Shown piece by piece: positions 41,215 through 50,252 of a stretch of 64,000 bases of DNA. The position numbers and the translations under genes were made by a program. The DNA is from 79-D21 sp964521575 (GTDB lineage: Bacteria > Synergistota > Synergistia > Synergistales > 79-D21), in assembly GCA_964521575.1 (NCBI GenBank), contig CAZFSR010000003.1, forward strand, positions 1 through 64,000, given 5' to 3'. Each line of letters starts with the position of its first letter. Within the stretch, counting starts at the first letter, position 1. Below the pieces are notes generated by a model, which saw nothing but the letters and a program-made list of their open reading frames with translations, was not told the DNA's origin and made no database searches.

Positions 41215-43362
41215 TTAGAGGGCTTCGGGTTCATTATACCGATTCTTTGCGACCTTCCTGACCGCCATTTCAAAATGTGCGGGCCCGATCTGCGCCAGGT
41301 TCTCCCTTCCCGAAACCATCAACTGTTCCTTGATCGCCTCCTCAGAGGCGATCCTGCAAAGATTTTCAAGCTCGGCCCCGTTGAGCCCCTCCGTTTCTGC
41401 CGCAATCCCTTCAAGGCGGACATTCGCCGAAAGAGGCTTGCGCTTGGTCAGTACCGTTAGGATTTCCAATCGCTCCGCCTCATTCGGGTCTGAAAGCCCG
41501 ACCTCGATCTCGAAGCGCCCGGCTCCTCTGACGCGGGGATCGAGTCTCGCCGGTTCCAGGGCCGTCCCGATCACCGTCACTCCACTCATGTCCGAGATTC
41601 CGCCCATCTCGGAACAAAACTGGGAGACCAGCCGTTCCGCAACGCTATCCCGTCCGAACCCCGCCTGCAAGGGAAAAACGGAATCGATACCGTCAAGACA
41701 GAGGATGGAAGGAGAGGATTGCCTGGCAAACCTGAAAGCCTGCCGAAGTTCCTTCTCCCCTTCCCCGGGAAAGCGCGAGAGAAGAGAGGGACCTTGAACG
41801 AAGATGAAATTCAAGCCCGTTTCCCTTGCTAGCGCCTTCACCAGGAGACTCTTGCCTGATCCGCTTCGTCCATGGATGAGAATACCCCTGGGAGGGCGCG
41901 CGTCCATCTGCCGGTACAACCCTTCGTTCCATAGAGGCCACTCCACCGCCTGCCGAAGGGTCTCCTTGACCGCTTGCAGGCCCCCGATATCCTCCCACCC
42001 GACTTCCGGAACCTCGAGAGTGACTTCTCTCAAAGCGGAAGGCTCCACTTCCTTCATGGCTTGTTCGAAATCGAGGAGGGTCACCTGGAGTCGTTCAAGC
42101 GCATCCCCTGCAAGCAAGCCCTTCTTCAGGTCCATCGAGGGCAGCAGGCGACGGAGAGCATTCATTGCCGCCTCTTTTGCGAGAGCCTCCAGGTCCGCCC
42201 CGACAAAACCATGGGTACGGGATGCAATCGCCGGCAGGTCGATTTCCCCTGCCAGAGGCATACCGCGGGTATGGATCTGCAGGATTTCGAGACGTCCCTG
42301 CCGGTTCGGTACGGGGACAGGGATCTCCCGGTCAAACCGGCCCGGTCTTCTCAATGCCGGGTCAAGGGCATTCGGGATATTGGTCGCCGCCATGACGATG
42401 ACTTTCCCCCGGGATTCGAGCCCATCCATCAAGGACAGCAACTGGGCGACGACTCTTCTTTCGACCTGTTTTTCCCCTCCCATCTCCTCCCTTTTCGGAG
42501 CGATCGCATCGATCTCGTCGATGAAGAGGATCGCCGGGGCGTTCTTGCTTGCCTCCTCAAAAACGGCTCTGAGCCTGGCCTCGCTTTCACCGTAATATTT
42601 CCCGATGATTTCCGGGCCCGATATCGAGGAAAAGAAAGCCTCCGTCTCGCTTGCCACAGCCCTGGCCAGGGCTGTCTTCCCGGATCCGGGAGGCCCGTAG
42701 AGGAGAATCCCTTTCGGAGGGTCGATTCCAAGCTTCCTGAAAATCTCGGGGAACCTCAGCGGGATCTCGACCATTTCTCGAATGCGCTTGATCTGAGGTC
42801 CCAATCCCCCGATATCCTCATAGGAGACACGACATTTTCGGTTTGGAGAAGATTTTCCTTCGGGTTCGTTTTCCAGGCTGATTTTTGTATCCTGCGCGAC
42901 GACAACCACCCCTCCAGGCGTGGTCTTCTTCACGAGGAATTCGCAAGGGATGTTTCCAAGCATTTTCGCCCGAATTCGTCCTCCCTTGAGGAGGGGGCAA
43001 CCAGAAAGAAGAGGGGGCAAGAGTGAAGTGTTGTCCCGCCCAAGGGGCACCCCTTCCCCGGAAACCTGGGAAAAGGTTACGGAAGCGGCCTTTTCCCAGG
43101 TCGCCTTGATCAAATCCACCTTGTCGTCGATCCCGATCTCAAGATTTTCCCGCGTGACACGGTCGATGAGGATGACGGATTCGCCACGGTCATCAACTTC
43201 ACATGGAAAAAGCCGGACAGGATAGGGACGATTTCCTTCAACCAGGACCACGTCCCCCTCGCTAAGGCCATAGAACGCCATATCCCTTGGGTCGATGCGG
43301 GCGATACCCTTGTCAACGTCGCACGCATGGGCTTCCCTAACCTTCAGCACGCGCCTCAACAC
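41215..43362 (-). CDS. Cdc48/VCP-type tandem AAA+ ATPase
   Basis: This 715-aa protein has a Cdc48-like N domain (about 1-170) and two AAA modules. D1 is intact: Walker A GPPGSGKT at 223-230, Walker B ILFIDEID at 278-285 and arginine-finger region RRPGRFD at 338-344. D2 is altered: Walker A GRSGSGKS at 498-505, and Walker B reads ILCLDGID (553-560), with Gly558 in place of the catalytic Glu. D2 may therefore bind but not hydrolyse ATP efficiently. Cdc48 proteins unfold substrates, mostly in archaea and eukaryotes; bacterial members are scattered. The GTG start has GAGGAAGG upstream. Its targets are unknown. Confidence 0.88.
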   Translation of the reverse strand: MLRRVLKVREAHACDVDKGIARIDPRDMAFYGLSEGDVVLVEGNRPYPVRLFPCEVDDRGESVILIDRVTRENLEIGIDDKVDLIKATWEKAASVTFSQVSGEGVPLGRDNTSLLPPLLSGCPLLKGGRIRAKMLGNIPCEFLVKKTTPGGVVVVAQDTKISLENEPEGKSSPNRKCRVSYEDIGGLGPQIKRIREMVEIPLRFPEIFRKLGIDPPKGILLYGPPGSGKTALARAVASETEAFFSSISGPEIIGKYYGESEARLRAVFEEASKNAPAILFIDEIDAIAPKREEMGGEKQVERRVVAQLLSLMDGLESRGKVIVMAATNIPNALDPALRRPGRFDREIPVPVPNRQGRLEILQIHTRGMPLAGEIDLPAIASRTHGFVGADLEALAKEAAMNALRRLLPSMDLKKGLLAGDALERLQVTLLDFEQAMKEVEPSALREVTLEVPEVGWEDIGGLQAVKETLRQAVEWPLWNEGLYRQMDARPPRGILIHGRSGSGKSLLVKALARETGLNFIFVQGPSLLSRFPGEGEKELRQAFRFARQSSPSILCLDGIDSVFPLQAGFGRDSVAERLVSQFCSEMGGISDMSGVTVIGTALEPARLDPRVRGAGRFEIEVGLSDPNEAERLEILTVLTKRKPLSANVRLEGIAAETEGLNGAELENLCRIASEEAIKEQLMVSGRENLAQIGPAHFEMAVRKVAKNRYNEPEAL

Positions 43363-43381
43363 CTGCCTTCCTCTGGAACGC

Positions 43382-43427
43382 TAAAGGGCTCCCCGGAGCC
43401 TTCATGAAGGCGCCGAGGAGCCCTTTA
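43382..43427 (-). terminator. Intrinsic terminator after the aminotransferase gene
   Basis: Outer arms TAAAGGGCTCC and GGAGCCCTTTA enclose an inner GCCTTCATGAAGGC hairpin, giving a long stem-loop between the aminotransferase stop and the Cdc48 start. Confidence 0.75.
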
Positions 43428-43443
43428 AAGACGGATCGTTCCC

Positions 43444-44658
43444 TCAGGCTGACACGGAAACCGCTTCCACACGGCCAGGATAGGCCTCGAGCCCGGCCTT
43501 CATGATGTCCATCGCACGGGCAAGGTCCTTCTCCTTCAGCACATAGGCAAGCCGGACCTCATCCCGCCCCAGCCCGGGTGTGGCGTAGAAACCCTCGGCA
43601 GGGGCCATCATGACCGTTTCCCCATCGACGTCGAAATCCTTGAGCATCCAGATAACGAATTTTTCCGCGTTGTCAACCGGGAGCTTCACCACGACGTAAA
43701 AGGCACCCTTTGGCTCTTCGCAAACGACTCCGGGCATCTCCTTCAAGGCCTTGTAAAGGATGTTCCTCCTCCGGGTGTACTCTTCGTTGACTTCCTTCAG
43801 GTAGGACATCGGCGTCTTGTAGAGCTCGGCCGCTCCCACCTGTTCCAGGGTCGGGACGCAAAGCCTGCCCTGGGCGAGCTTCATCACCTGTGCCATAAGT
43901 TCCTCATTTTTCGAGGAGATGCAGCCGATACGGGCTCCGCAAGCACTAAACCTCTTCGACACGGAATCGATGAGGATCACCCTATCCTCAATTTCCTTGA
44001 CCGTCCCGAAACTCGTGTATTTCAATCCGTCATAAACAAACTCGCGGTAAACCTCATCGGCGATGACGAAAAGATCGTGTTTCTTCGCCAGGCCCGCCAA
44101 CATCGCGATTTCTGCATCGGTGTAGACGACCCCTGTCGGGTTTCCGGGGTTGGACATGAGGATCGCTTTTGTGTTCGGGGTCAGGGTTTTCTCGATTTCA
44201 TCCGCGGGGGGGAGATGGAAGCCACATTCCGCCCTCGTCGTGATCGGCTTGATGACAACATTGACAGCCTGGCCGAATCCGTTGTAGTTCGTGTAGAAGG
44301 GTTCCGGGACGAGGATCTCGTCGCCCGGGTCGCAAAGGGCGATCATGGCGAACATCAGGGCTTCGCTGCCGCCGTTCGTGATGATGATGTGTTCCCGGCC
44401 GTAGTCGATTCCGTAGCCGGCATAATACTTCCGGATCGCATCGATCAGCTCGTTGCTTCCCGCGGAAGTGGAATAAGCCAGGACATCCTCCTTGAAGTTC
44501 TTTACGGCGTCAAAAAAACCGGCCGGCGTCACGATGTCGGGCTGCCCAATGTTGAGATGGTAGACCTTCTTCCCCTTCGCTTTTGCCTCGTTGGCGTAAG
44601 GAACGAGCTTTCTGATGGGAGAGGCCTGCATTCCGGTAATGCGTTTCGAGAATTTCAT
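43444..44658 (-). CDS. Class I pyridoxal-phosphate aminotransferase
   Basis: This 404-aa aminotransferase has the class I fold. HLNIGQPDIVTPAGFFDAV is the substrate loop, ILMSNPGNPTGVVYTDAE the central Asn-Pro motif, and VIADEVYREFVYDG the PLP-ring Asp and Tyr. The PLP-binding lysine is in LIDSVSKRFSACGARIG, and RLAYVLKEKDL includes the carboxylate-binding Arg. It resembles aspartate or aromatic aminotransferases (AspC/AlaC-like); the donor is not certain. ATG 44658 follows AAGGAG by about 12 nt; a long upstream frame runs into alr and is rejected. It probably feeds amino-acid catabolism. Confidence 0.9.
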   Translation of the reverse strand: MKFSKRITGMQASPIRKLVPYANEAKAKGKKVYHLNIGQPDIVTPAGFFDAVKNFKEDVLAYSTSAGSNELIDAIRKYYAGYGIDYGREHIIITNGGSEALMFAMIALCDPGDEILVPEPFYTNYNGFGQAVNVVIKPITTRAECGFHLPPADEIEKTLTPNTKAILMSNPGNPTGVVYTDAEIAMLAGLAKKHDLFVIADEVYREFVYDGLKYTSFGTVKEIEDRVILIDSVSKRFSACGARIGCISSKNEELMAQVMKLAQGRLCVPTLEQVGAAELYKTPMSYLKEVNEEYTRRRNILYKALKEMPGVVCEEPKGAFYVVVKLPVDNAEKFVIWMLKDFDVDGETVMMAPAEGFYATPGLGRDEVRLAYVLKEKDLARAMDIMKAGLEAYPGRVEAVSVSA

Positions 44659-44699
44659 TTTTTTCACACGCTCCTTTGTGTTTGTCTTCCTTCTCTGCT

Positions 44700-45815
44700 C
44701 TAAAGGTAGACTCGTGGAACTCTTCGCGAAAACATACCGGGTATCTCGTAGTTGATGGTTCCAAGGCGCGAAGCGACTTCGTCGACGGTGATCGTTTCTC
44801 CGCCCTGCGAACCGATGAGGACGACCTCGTCCCCGACCTGGGCTTCCGGGATGTGGTTCACGTTTACCATGCACTGGTCCATGCAGATGCTGCCGACAAC
44901 CGGGGCCCTTTGTCCCCTTACGAGGACTTCTGCCTTGAAGTTGAGCAGCCGCGTCCATCCGTCGTTGTAGCCCAGCGGCAGGGCCGCGATCCTTTCCTCT
45001 CCCCTTGTCATGTAACGCAGGCCGTAGCTGACTCCGCTCCCCGCAGGGAGGCTTCTCAGGCAGGCAATGGCGGTTTTCACGGCGAAAACCGGTTTCAGCT
45101 CCACGCTTCTCCTTACAACCGCCGATGGCCACATGCCGTAAAGGATGACACCGGGGCGGACCGCGTCAAGGTGCATTTCCGGAAGCGAGAGGGTCGCAGC
45201 GCTGTTGCACGCATGGCGAAGACGGATCCCCACGTTCCGGGACCTCAACAATTCCAGGACATCTCCTAAGCGGCGAAACTGCCACCGCGTGTAATCAAGG
45301 TTAAGCTCGTCGGCGGTCGCGAAGTGCGTAAAGACGCCTTCGATCTCCAGGCCGGGCATTGCCAGAATTTCGTTTAGTGCTTCCGGGAGATGTTCCGGGA
45401 GGAATCCGATCCTTCCCATCCCCGTGTCGATCTTTAGGTGAATCCTTGCGGGTTTTCCCTGCCGGACTGCGGCTTCGCTCATCGACCTCGCAAAACTGGT
45501 GTCGGTGCATGCGGCGCTGATGTCAAGCCGAACCATTTCCGAAGCCGAACAGGGGGTCGAGGCGCCAAGAACGAGCACAGGCTCGTTGAAACCGTTCTCG
45601 CGAAGCTCGACTGCCTCTTCCGGTATCGCCACGGCAAAACGTTGGGCACCGGCTTCCCGGAAGGCTCCCGCCGCCTGGAGCATACCCGTTCCATAGCCAT
45701 TGGCTTTCACGACGGCGATCGGCTGTACCCTCGGGCCGACCCAGTCCTTTACGGCCGTAAAATTCGACTTCAAATTCTCCAAAGAAACTTCCATTCGCGT
45801 CGGACGAAATTGCAC
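44700..45815 (-). CDS. alr: Alanine racemase
   Basis: This 371-aa PLP enzyme interconverts L- and D-alanine for peptidoglycan. The PLP lysine lies in PIAVVKANGYGTGM, the catalytic tyrosine in GVSYGLRYMT, and the C-terminal beta domain contains VVGSICMDQCMVNVNHIPE. GTG 45815 is chosen because AGGAGG sits 9 nt upstream and it gives the usual VQFRPTRMEVSL start; the ATG six codons earlier would place the ribosome-binding site inside the gene. Confidence 0.94.
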   Translation of the reverse strand: MQFRPTRMEVSLENLKSNFTAVKDWVGPRVQPIAVVKANGYGTGMLQAAGAFREAGAQRFAVAIPEEAVELRENGFNEPVLVLGASTPCSASEMVRLDISAACTDTSFARSMSEAAVRQGKPARIHLKIDTGMGRIGFLPEHLPEALNEILAMPGLEIEGVFTHFATADELNLDYTRWQFRRLGDVLELLRSRNVGIRLRHACNSAATLSLPEMHLDAVRPGVILYGMWPSAVVRRSVELKPVFAVKTAIACLRSLPAGSGVSYGLRYMTRGEERIAALPLGYNDGWTRLLNFKAEVLVRGQRAPVVGSICMDQCMVNVNHIPEAQVGDEVVLIGSQGGETITVDEVASRLGTINYEIPGMFSRRVPRVYL

Positions 45816-45839
45816 GGAGTTTCGCCTCCTCATGAGGAA

Positions 45840-45866
45840 GGCGGGGCAGGGAAACCCTGCCCCGCC
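45840..45866 (-). terminator. GC-rich hairpin after the AGCS symporter gene
   Basis: A perfect 12-bp stem (GGCGGGGCAGGG and its complement) with an AAA loop lies 31-57 nt past the symporter stop on the minus strand, just ahead of alr. There is no clear T-run, so termination may be leaky. Confidence 0.5.
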
Positions 45867-45896
45867 GGGGCCGAAAAGGCCCGCTTTCTCGACAGG

Positions 45897-47288
45897 CTAG
45901 ATTTTCAGTGCTCCGGTACGGCGTTTCTCGTCAAAGTCCTTCACGAGTTTCCTTAGGGTGCCGGAGAGCAACAGCAGGGCAATCAGGTTGGGAATCGCCA
46001 TCAGGCCGTTGAGGGTGTCTGCAAGGTCCCACAGGTTCGTCAGGAAGCCTGCTCCGCCGCCGAGGGCTTCACCGGAGGCACCAAGGATGACGAAAAGGAT
46101 CCAGAGGATCTTCATCACTGGAATGAACTTGACGCCGAAGACGTAGACAGCGGCGGTTTCACCATACCAGTACCAGCCCAGAATGGTGGAGAAGGCGAAA
46201 AGTGCCAGTCCGATCGAAAGGATCATGGTTCCGGTGCCGCCAAGCACGCTCTGGAAAGCGGAGAGGGAGAGCTTTGCACCGGTCAGTTCGGGCTGTCCGG
46301 TGAGCACACCGCTCGTCAGGATGGCCAATGCCGTCAGCGAGCAAATGACGATCGTGTCGGTGAAAACTTCGAAAAGGCCATACATCCCCTGCCGCATCGG
46401 ATGATCGACCACAGCCGTCGCATGGACCATGGGGGCGGACCCGAGACCGGCCTCGTTTGAGAAAACGCCCCGGGCGATTCCTTTTGTCAGGGCGATCTTG
46501 ACCGACCAGCCGGCTACGGCTCCGGGCAAGGCCATCGGGTCGGAGAAGGCGTACTTCACCGCATTGCCAATCGCCATCGGGATGGCGCTTGCGTGAGTCA
46601 ACACGACAATCCCGCCGCCGACAATGTAGAAGATCGCCATGAAGGGAACGAGATAGGTAGTGACGTCCGAAATCCTTTTCAGCCCTCCGATAATGACGAG
46701 CCCTGTCAGAACGGCGATACCGATGCCGGTGTACATGTTCGGGATTCCAAAGCCGAGGTTGAAGCCTTCAGCCGTGGAGTTCGCCTGGACGGCACATCCG
46801 ATACCGAAGGAGGCCAGGAAGGCGAAAAGGGCGAAGAGCCACGCCAGCCATTTCTGGCCGACCCCTTTTTCGAGGATGTACATGGTGCCGCCGCGCCAGT
46901 TGCCGGTGGGATCCTTTTCTCGGTAGTGGACGGCAAGGGCAACCTCGCACATCTTTGTCGTCATGCCGAAAACCGCCGAGACCAGCATCCAGAAAAGAGC
47001 GCCCGGGCCGCCCAGGTGCAGCGCCGTTGCAACACCGGCGATGTTCCCGGTGCCGACGGTCGATGCAAGGGCGGTCGAGAGAGCCGCAAACGATGAGATC
47101 GTTCCTTCGCCTTCCTTTTTCTTGCCGAGGTTACCGAAGACTTCCTTGAACATCAGGAAAAAGTATCGAAGTTGCGGAACACCCAGAATCAGGGTGAGGT
47201 AAACCCCCGTCCCCACCAGCAAGGTCAACATCCATGGACCCCAGACGATACCATTGATTACGCCGTTGATCTTCATGATTCCTTCCAT
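45897..47288 (-). CDS. AGCS-family sodium:alanine/glycine symporter
   Basis: This 463-aa polytopic transporter has the AGCS signature TVGTGNIAGVATALHLGGPGALFWM and GSAPMVHATAVVDHPMRQGMYGLFEVFTDTIVICSLTA, typical of sodium-coupled alanine or glycine uptake. About ten or more hydrophobic helices are visible. It lies directly downstream of the glycine reductase operon on the same strand, with its own probable promoter, and may supply glycine to it. The start is ATG 47288 (GGAGGAGG upstream) or the ATG four codons later. Confidence 0.92.
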   Translation of the reverse strand: MEGIMKINGVINGIVWGPWMLTLLVGTGVYLTLILGVPQLRYFFLMFKEVFGNLGKKKEGEGTISSFAALSTALASTVGTGNIAGVATALHLGGPGALFWMLVSAVFGMTTKMCEVALAVHYREKDPTGNWRGGTMYILEKGVGQKWLAWLFALFAFLASFGIGCAVQANSTAEGFNLGFGIPNMYTGIGIAVLTGLVIIGGLKRISDVTTYLVPFMAIFYIVGGGIVVLTHASAIPMAIGNAVKYAFSDPMALPGAVAGWSVKIALTKGIARGVFSNEAGLGSAPMVHATAVVDHPMRQGMYGLFEVFTDTIVICSLTALAILTSGVLTGQPELTGAKLSLSAFQSVLGGTGTMILSIGLALFAFSTILGWYWYGETAAVYVFGVKFIPVMKILWILFVILGASGEALGGGAGFLTNLWDLADTLNGLMAIPNLIALLLLSGTLRKLVKDFDEKRRTGALKI

Positions 47289-47426
47289 GACCTCAAATCC
47301 TCCTCCTTTTGAACAATTTGACCTGTCTGACGGTGCGCCTCGGAACAAGTTCCCCGTTCACCGCGCCCGTAGTTCGGGCTTATTCTCAATCCCCCTTTCG
47401 AATACCGTATATTTAATATTTTCATT

Positions 47427-47435
47427 ATTATAACA
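47427..47435 (-). promoter_or_regulatory. Extended -10 promoter element for the AGCS symporter gene
   Basis: On the minus strand the sequence TGTTATAAT gives a TG-N-TATAAT extended -10 in an AT-rich patch about 140 nt before the start. A -35 match is not evident. The long leader between it and the gene shows no riboswitch that I can recognise. Confidence 0.45.
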
Positions 47436-47439
47436 TGGA

Positions 47440-47476
47440 CGGCACGGGGAAAACATCTCGACCATTCCCCGTGCCG
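47440..47476 (-). terminator. Hairpin after grdD, likely end of the grd operon
   Basis: Arms CGGCACGGGGAA and TTCCCCGTGCCG enclose a 13-nt loop, 10 nt past the grdD stop. The following minus-strand sequence is AT-rich but not a pure T-run. Confidence 0.55.
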
Positions 47477-47485
47477 AATTCCCTA

Positions 47486-48643
47486 TTAAAGGTATCCAGC
47501 CTTTTTAAGGCAGCTTTCAGCTTTCTCCAGGTTTTTCGATGAGATCTTGACCACCGGCCCGGTGCACCCCATCGCCGATTCGGCGTACAGGCCGGCCTTC
47601 CAGAGTTCCCTCACGGCTTCCTCGATGTTGAGCACGTCGATGCCGTGGATTTCCTCGTCCGTCGGCTCCGCAGGCGGGGGTGAGACTTCTTCCCCTCCCG
47701 CGGCCGGCTTTACCCTCAAGCCGGACAGTATGGCCTCCAACCCTGCCTCGCCCGCTTTCTTCAGCTCCGCCTCGACGATCCGGGGAAGGCCTGCCGAAGC
47801 TGCTGCCGCCGTAAAGGTCAACGCATTGGCGATGACCGGGGCTCCGGATGCTCGTGAAATGATCGAGATGACATGGGGCCAGCCTTGCCCCACCGAAGGG
47901 CCGTATCCCCATCCGGCCGATTCGTAGCTACCGCCCGTCGTGAAAGAGGAAAACAGCTTCATCAGCACATTGCCGGTGAGGGTATCCGTCACGCAAACAT
48001 CGACGGCTCCCGCCAGGATGTCATTCCCCCGAAGGATCGCCCCTCCGTCCTTCCTGACGCTTTCCCCGAAAGTCACAGCGTAGCCGTTTTCCTTTAGTGC
48101 CGATAAGGCTCGGAAAACCGTCTGGGCGCCTTCGACATTCAGGATCCCGACTTTCGGGTCGGCTTTTCCGATCGCCTTTGCGACGGCAATGCCGAGGATC
48201 GCGTTCTTCAGCATTGCCTCGGTTCTCTGGGTGGAGCTGGAACCGGTCGTTGAAGCCACCAGCATATCTCTTCCCCTTCCGGGGGTGACGACGCGCCCAA
48301 TCGTCGTGACCCCCATCGGGAAAGGATAATGCAAGGCAACCGCACCATCGATCCGCTTTTCGGAAAGCGCATGTTCCATGGCTTCCCCGATTAGCGCCTC
48401 GCAATCCGTTTCGCCTGTCTCAATCCAGTCTAGGTCTTCGTATCCCGGTAACCTAGGGCCGATCATGACCACCGCCAGACCAGGCATCTGGCTCTGGGCA
48501 AGCCGTGCACCCGTCGCCATCTCCTCCGGCCCCAGCTCGCTTCCTCTGGCCATGAGCCCGATCCTCCTGCGGGGCCCTCCCGTTTTCGCCGCCTCGACGA
48601 TCTCCGAAAGGGTCTCTCCAATCGTCCTGCACAGATCCGACAA
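47486..48643 (-). CDS. grdD: Glycine reductase complex component C, subunit alpha
   Basis: This 385-aa protein matches GrdD, the smaller subunit of protein C, which resembles the phosphate acyltransferase PlsX. Together with GrdC it receives the carboxymethyl group from selenoprotein A as an acetyl-enzyme and releases acetyl phosphate, the energy-yielding step. Features include AIGKADPKVGILNVEGAQTV, VDVCVTDTLTGNVLMKLFSSF and a C-terminal cysteine in ESAMGCTGPVVKIS. The TTG start follows GGGGGA. It lies 11 nt downstream of grdC. Confidence 0.93.
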   Translation of the reverse strand: MSDLCRTIGETLSEIVEAAKTGGPRRRIGLMARGSELGPEEMATGARLAQSQMPGLAVVMIGPRLPGYEDLDWIETGETDCEALIGEAMEHALSEKRIDGAVALHYPFPMGVTTIGRVVTPGRGRDMLVASTTGSSSTQRTEAMLKNAILGIAVAKAIGKADPKVGILNVEGAQTVFRALSALKENGYAVTFGESVRKDGGAILRGNDILAGAVDVCVTDTLTGNVLMKLFSSFTTGGSYESAGWGYGPSVGQGWPHVISIISRASGAPVIANALTFTAAAASAGLPRIVEAELKKAGEAGLEAILSGLRVKPAAGGEEVSPPPAEPTDEEIHGIDVLNIEEAVRELWKAGLYAESAMGCTGPVVKISSKNLEKAESCLKKAGYL

Positions 48644-48654
48644 GAGGATCCCCC

Positions 48655-50187
48655 CTATTCCCCTCGGAGGACCGTGGCGGCCTCTGACAGGGCTTCCAGC
48701 AGGAGCCGCTTGATGTCTTCCTTCGAAACAGCCTGTATCTGCCTTTCTTCCGCCGGCGCTTCGATGAAGAAGGAAGCCCCATCCGATAGGTTCGTCATCC
48801 TGGCAAGGAAAAGACTTCCTTTGCCGATGACAAGGGCTCTTTCGATGGCCTTGGTCTTGATTCCTTCGCAGGCATGCCCGATGAAGGGAACTCCTGACGG
48901 AATGTGTCCCTGTGTGTGGACGAAGCCCGGGATACCCTTCCTTTTGACGAACTCAGGGATGGCCGCTTTCTCCAACTGCCCTTTCATGACGGCAAGAGCA
49001 CCGATCATCTTGAAATTGGCGTTCGGCACATCTCCAGCCCCGGCGGGGAGGGTGATCTCGGGATTCTGCAGCTCTGCCGCATACTTGTCCACATCGTTGA
49101 AACCCAATCCAAGTTTTTGCAACGGTTCCCAAACCAGAGCGCTGGTGATCGCCTGCGGTGAAGATCCTGCGCCGACCGTGTGTTTGCCCAGCGCATCAAG
49201 CCGGATCACCGGGGCGGTTCCGTCGTCGGGAGCGAGAAGAACGGCAAAATTCCCCAGGCAGTCTTCAAGCGCGGGTAACCCCTTTTTCACGTGATCCCTG
49301 CTGTTCATGAACAATTTCGGGATCGCCCCGCCGGCAAGAACGACGCAGTTCTTCCTCGCCCCGGCGGCAACCTGGCTCGCGGCCGCGATGACAGCATTGA
49401 CTGGACCCGCACAGAATCCCCTGATGTCGCACCCGCTGGCGTTCACGCATCCCGCGATCTCGGCCACCGCCTTGGCGAAGTTTCCGCCTCCGCGCTGGTT
49501 CATGTCGCCGGCAGCTTCCTCCGAGCACTCGATCACAAAATCGACTTCCTCGGGCTTCAATCCCGAATTTCGGAAGAGGTGCAACAGGGCTAAAACCCCG
49601 CCAGCCTTGCAGGCCACGTTTTCAAGCAGGAAATAGGCTTCCAGGCATTCGTCGATTTCATGCCCTTTCCTGCAGCACCCCACGACCTCCCCCCCAAAAT
49701 ACAGGGGAAGGGCTTCCTTCTCCGCGATTTCCTTCCCGATCTCTTCCAGCGGATGCCCCCCTTCGAGGCGTGCCAGCATGGACTGCGTAATAACCGGGTT
49801 TTTTCCCAGTTTCTCGGCGACGGATGCCGAAAAGGCTTTCTCCAGCCAGATGATGTCGAACACGTCGCTGATATCCATCAGGCCGAGGAATTCGTCTTCC
49901 GGCATGATTTCCCCGAAACGGCCGTACCGGCTCGCCTCACCGAGCAAGTTGTCGGTCCAGGGTTGGGGATGCTTCTCGAGCTCGTCCAGGGACATTGCCC
50001 CGATGTAGGTCAGGTTTGGCGCATACGCAGCCGCCTTTTCATAGGACTGCAGGTGAGACGGGAGCGAATCGAGGAAATCGGAGCTGCCCTTCGCCTTTCT
50101 CTCGACGAAAGGTGTGTTCCCATAGTGAAGCGCCATTTCGGGAACGTGGTTCAGGCAATAGGAGGTACCTTTGACCGCGACTTTCAT
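48655..50187 (-). CDS. grdC: Glycine reductase complex component C, subunit beta
   Basis: This 510-aa protein matches GrdC, which has a ketoacyl-ACP synthase III (FabH)-like fold. Conserved segments are SYCLNHVPEMALHYGNTPFVE, the AYFLLENVACKAGG cysteine region, DIRGFCAGPVNAVIAAASQVAAGA and a late FVHTQGHIPSGVPFIGHACEG. It forms the acetyl-enzyme together with GrdD. It starts with ATG after AAGGAGG and is separated from grdB by a strong hairpin terminator, so its expression may be lower than that of the upstream genes. Confidence 0.94.
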   Translation of the reverse strand: MKVAVKGTSYCLNHVPEMALHYGNTPFVERKAKGSSDFLDSLPSHLQSYEKAAAYAPNLTYIGAMSLDELEKHPQPWTDNLLGEASRYGRFGEIMPEDEFLGLMDISDVFDIIWLEKAFSASVAEKLGKNPVITQSMLARLEGGHPLEEIGKEIAEKEALPLYFGGEVVGCCRKGHEIDECLEAYFLLENVACKAGGVLALLHLFRNSGLKPEEVDFVIECSEEAAGDMNQRGGGNFAKAVAEIAGCVNASGCDIRGFCAGPVNAVIAAASQVAAGARKNCVVLAGGAIPKLFMNSRDHVKKGLPALEDCLGNFAVLLAPDDGTAPVIRLDALGKHTVGAGSSPQAITSALVWEPLQKLGLGFNDVDKYAAELQNPEITLPAGAGDVPNANFKMIGALAVMKGQLEKAAIPEFVKRKGIPGFVHTQGHIPSGVPFIGHACEGIKTKAIERALVIGKGSLFLARMTNLSDGASFFIEAPAEERQIQAVSKEDIKRLLLEALSEAATVLRGE

Positions 50188-50205
50188 CTATCCTGAATCC
50201 TCCTT

Positions 50206-50240
50206 GAAAAAAGGCCCAGCGGGCAACGCCTGCTGGGCCT
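50206..50240 (-). terminator. Intrinsic terminator within the operon, between grdB and grdC
   Basis: On the minus strand AGGCCCAGC pairs with GCTGGGCCT around a GGCGTTGCC region and is followed directly by a TTTTTT run, a textbook rho-independent terminator. It lies 13 nt past the grdB stop and 19 nt before grdC. Confidence 0.85.
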
Positions 50241-50252
50241 CCGATTCATGCT

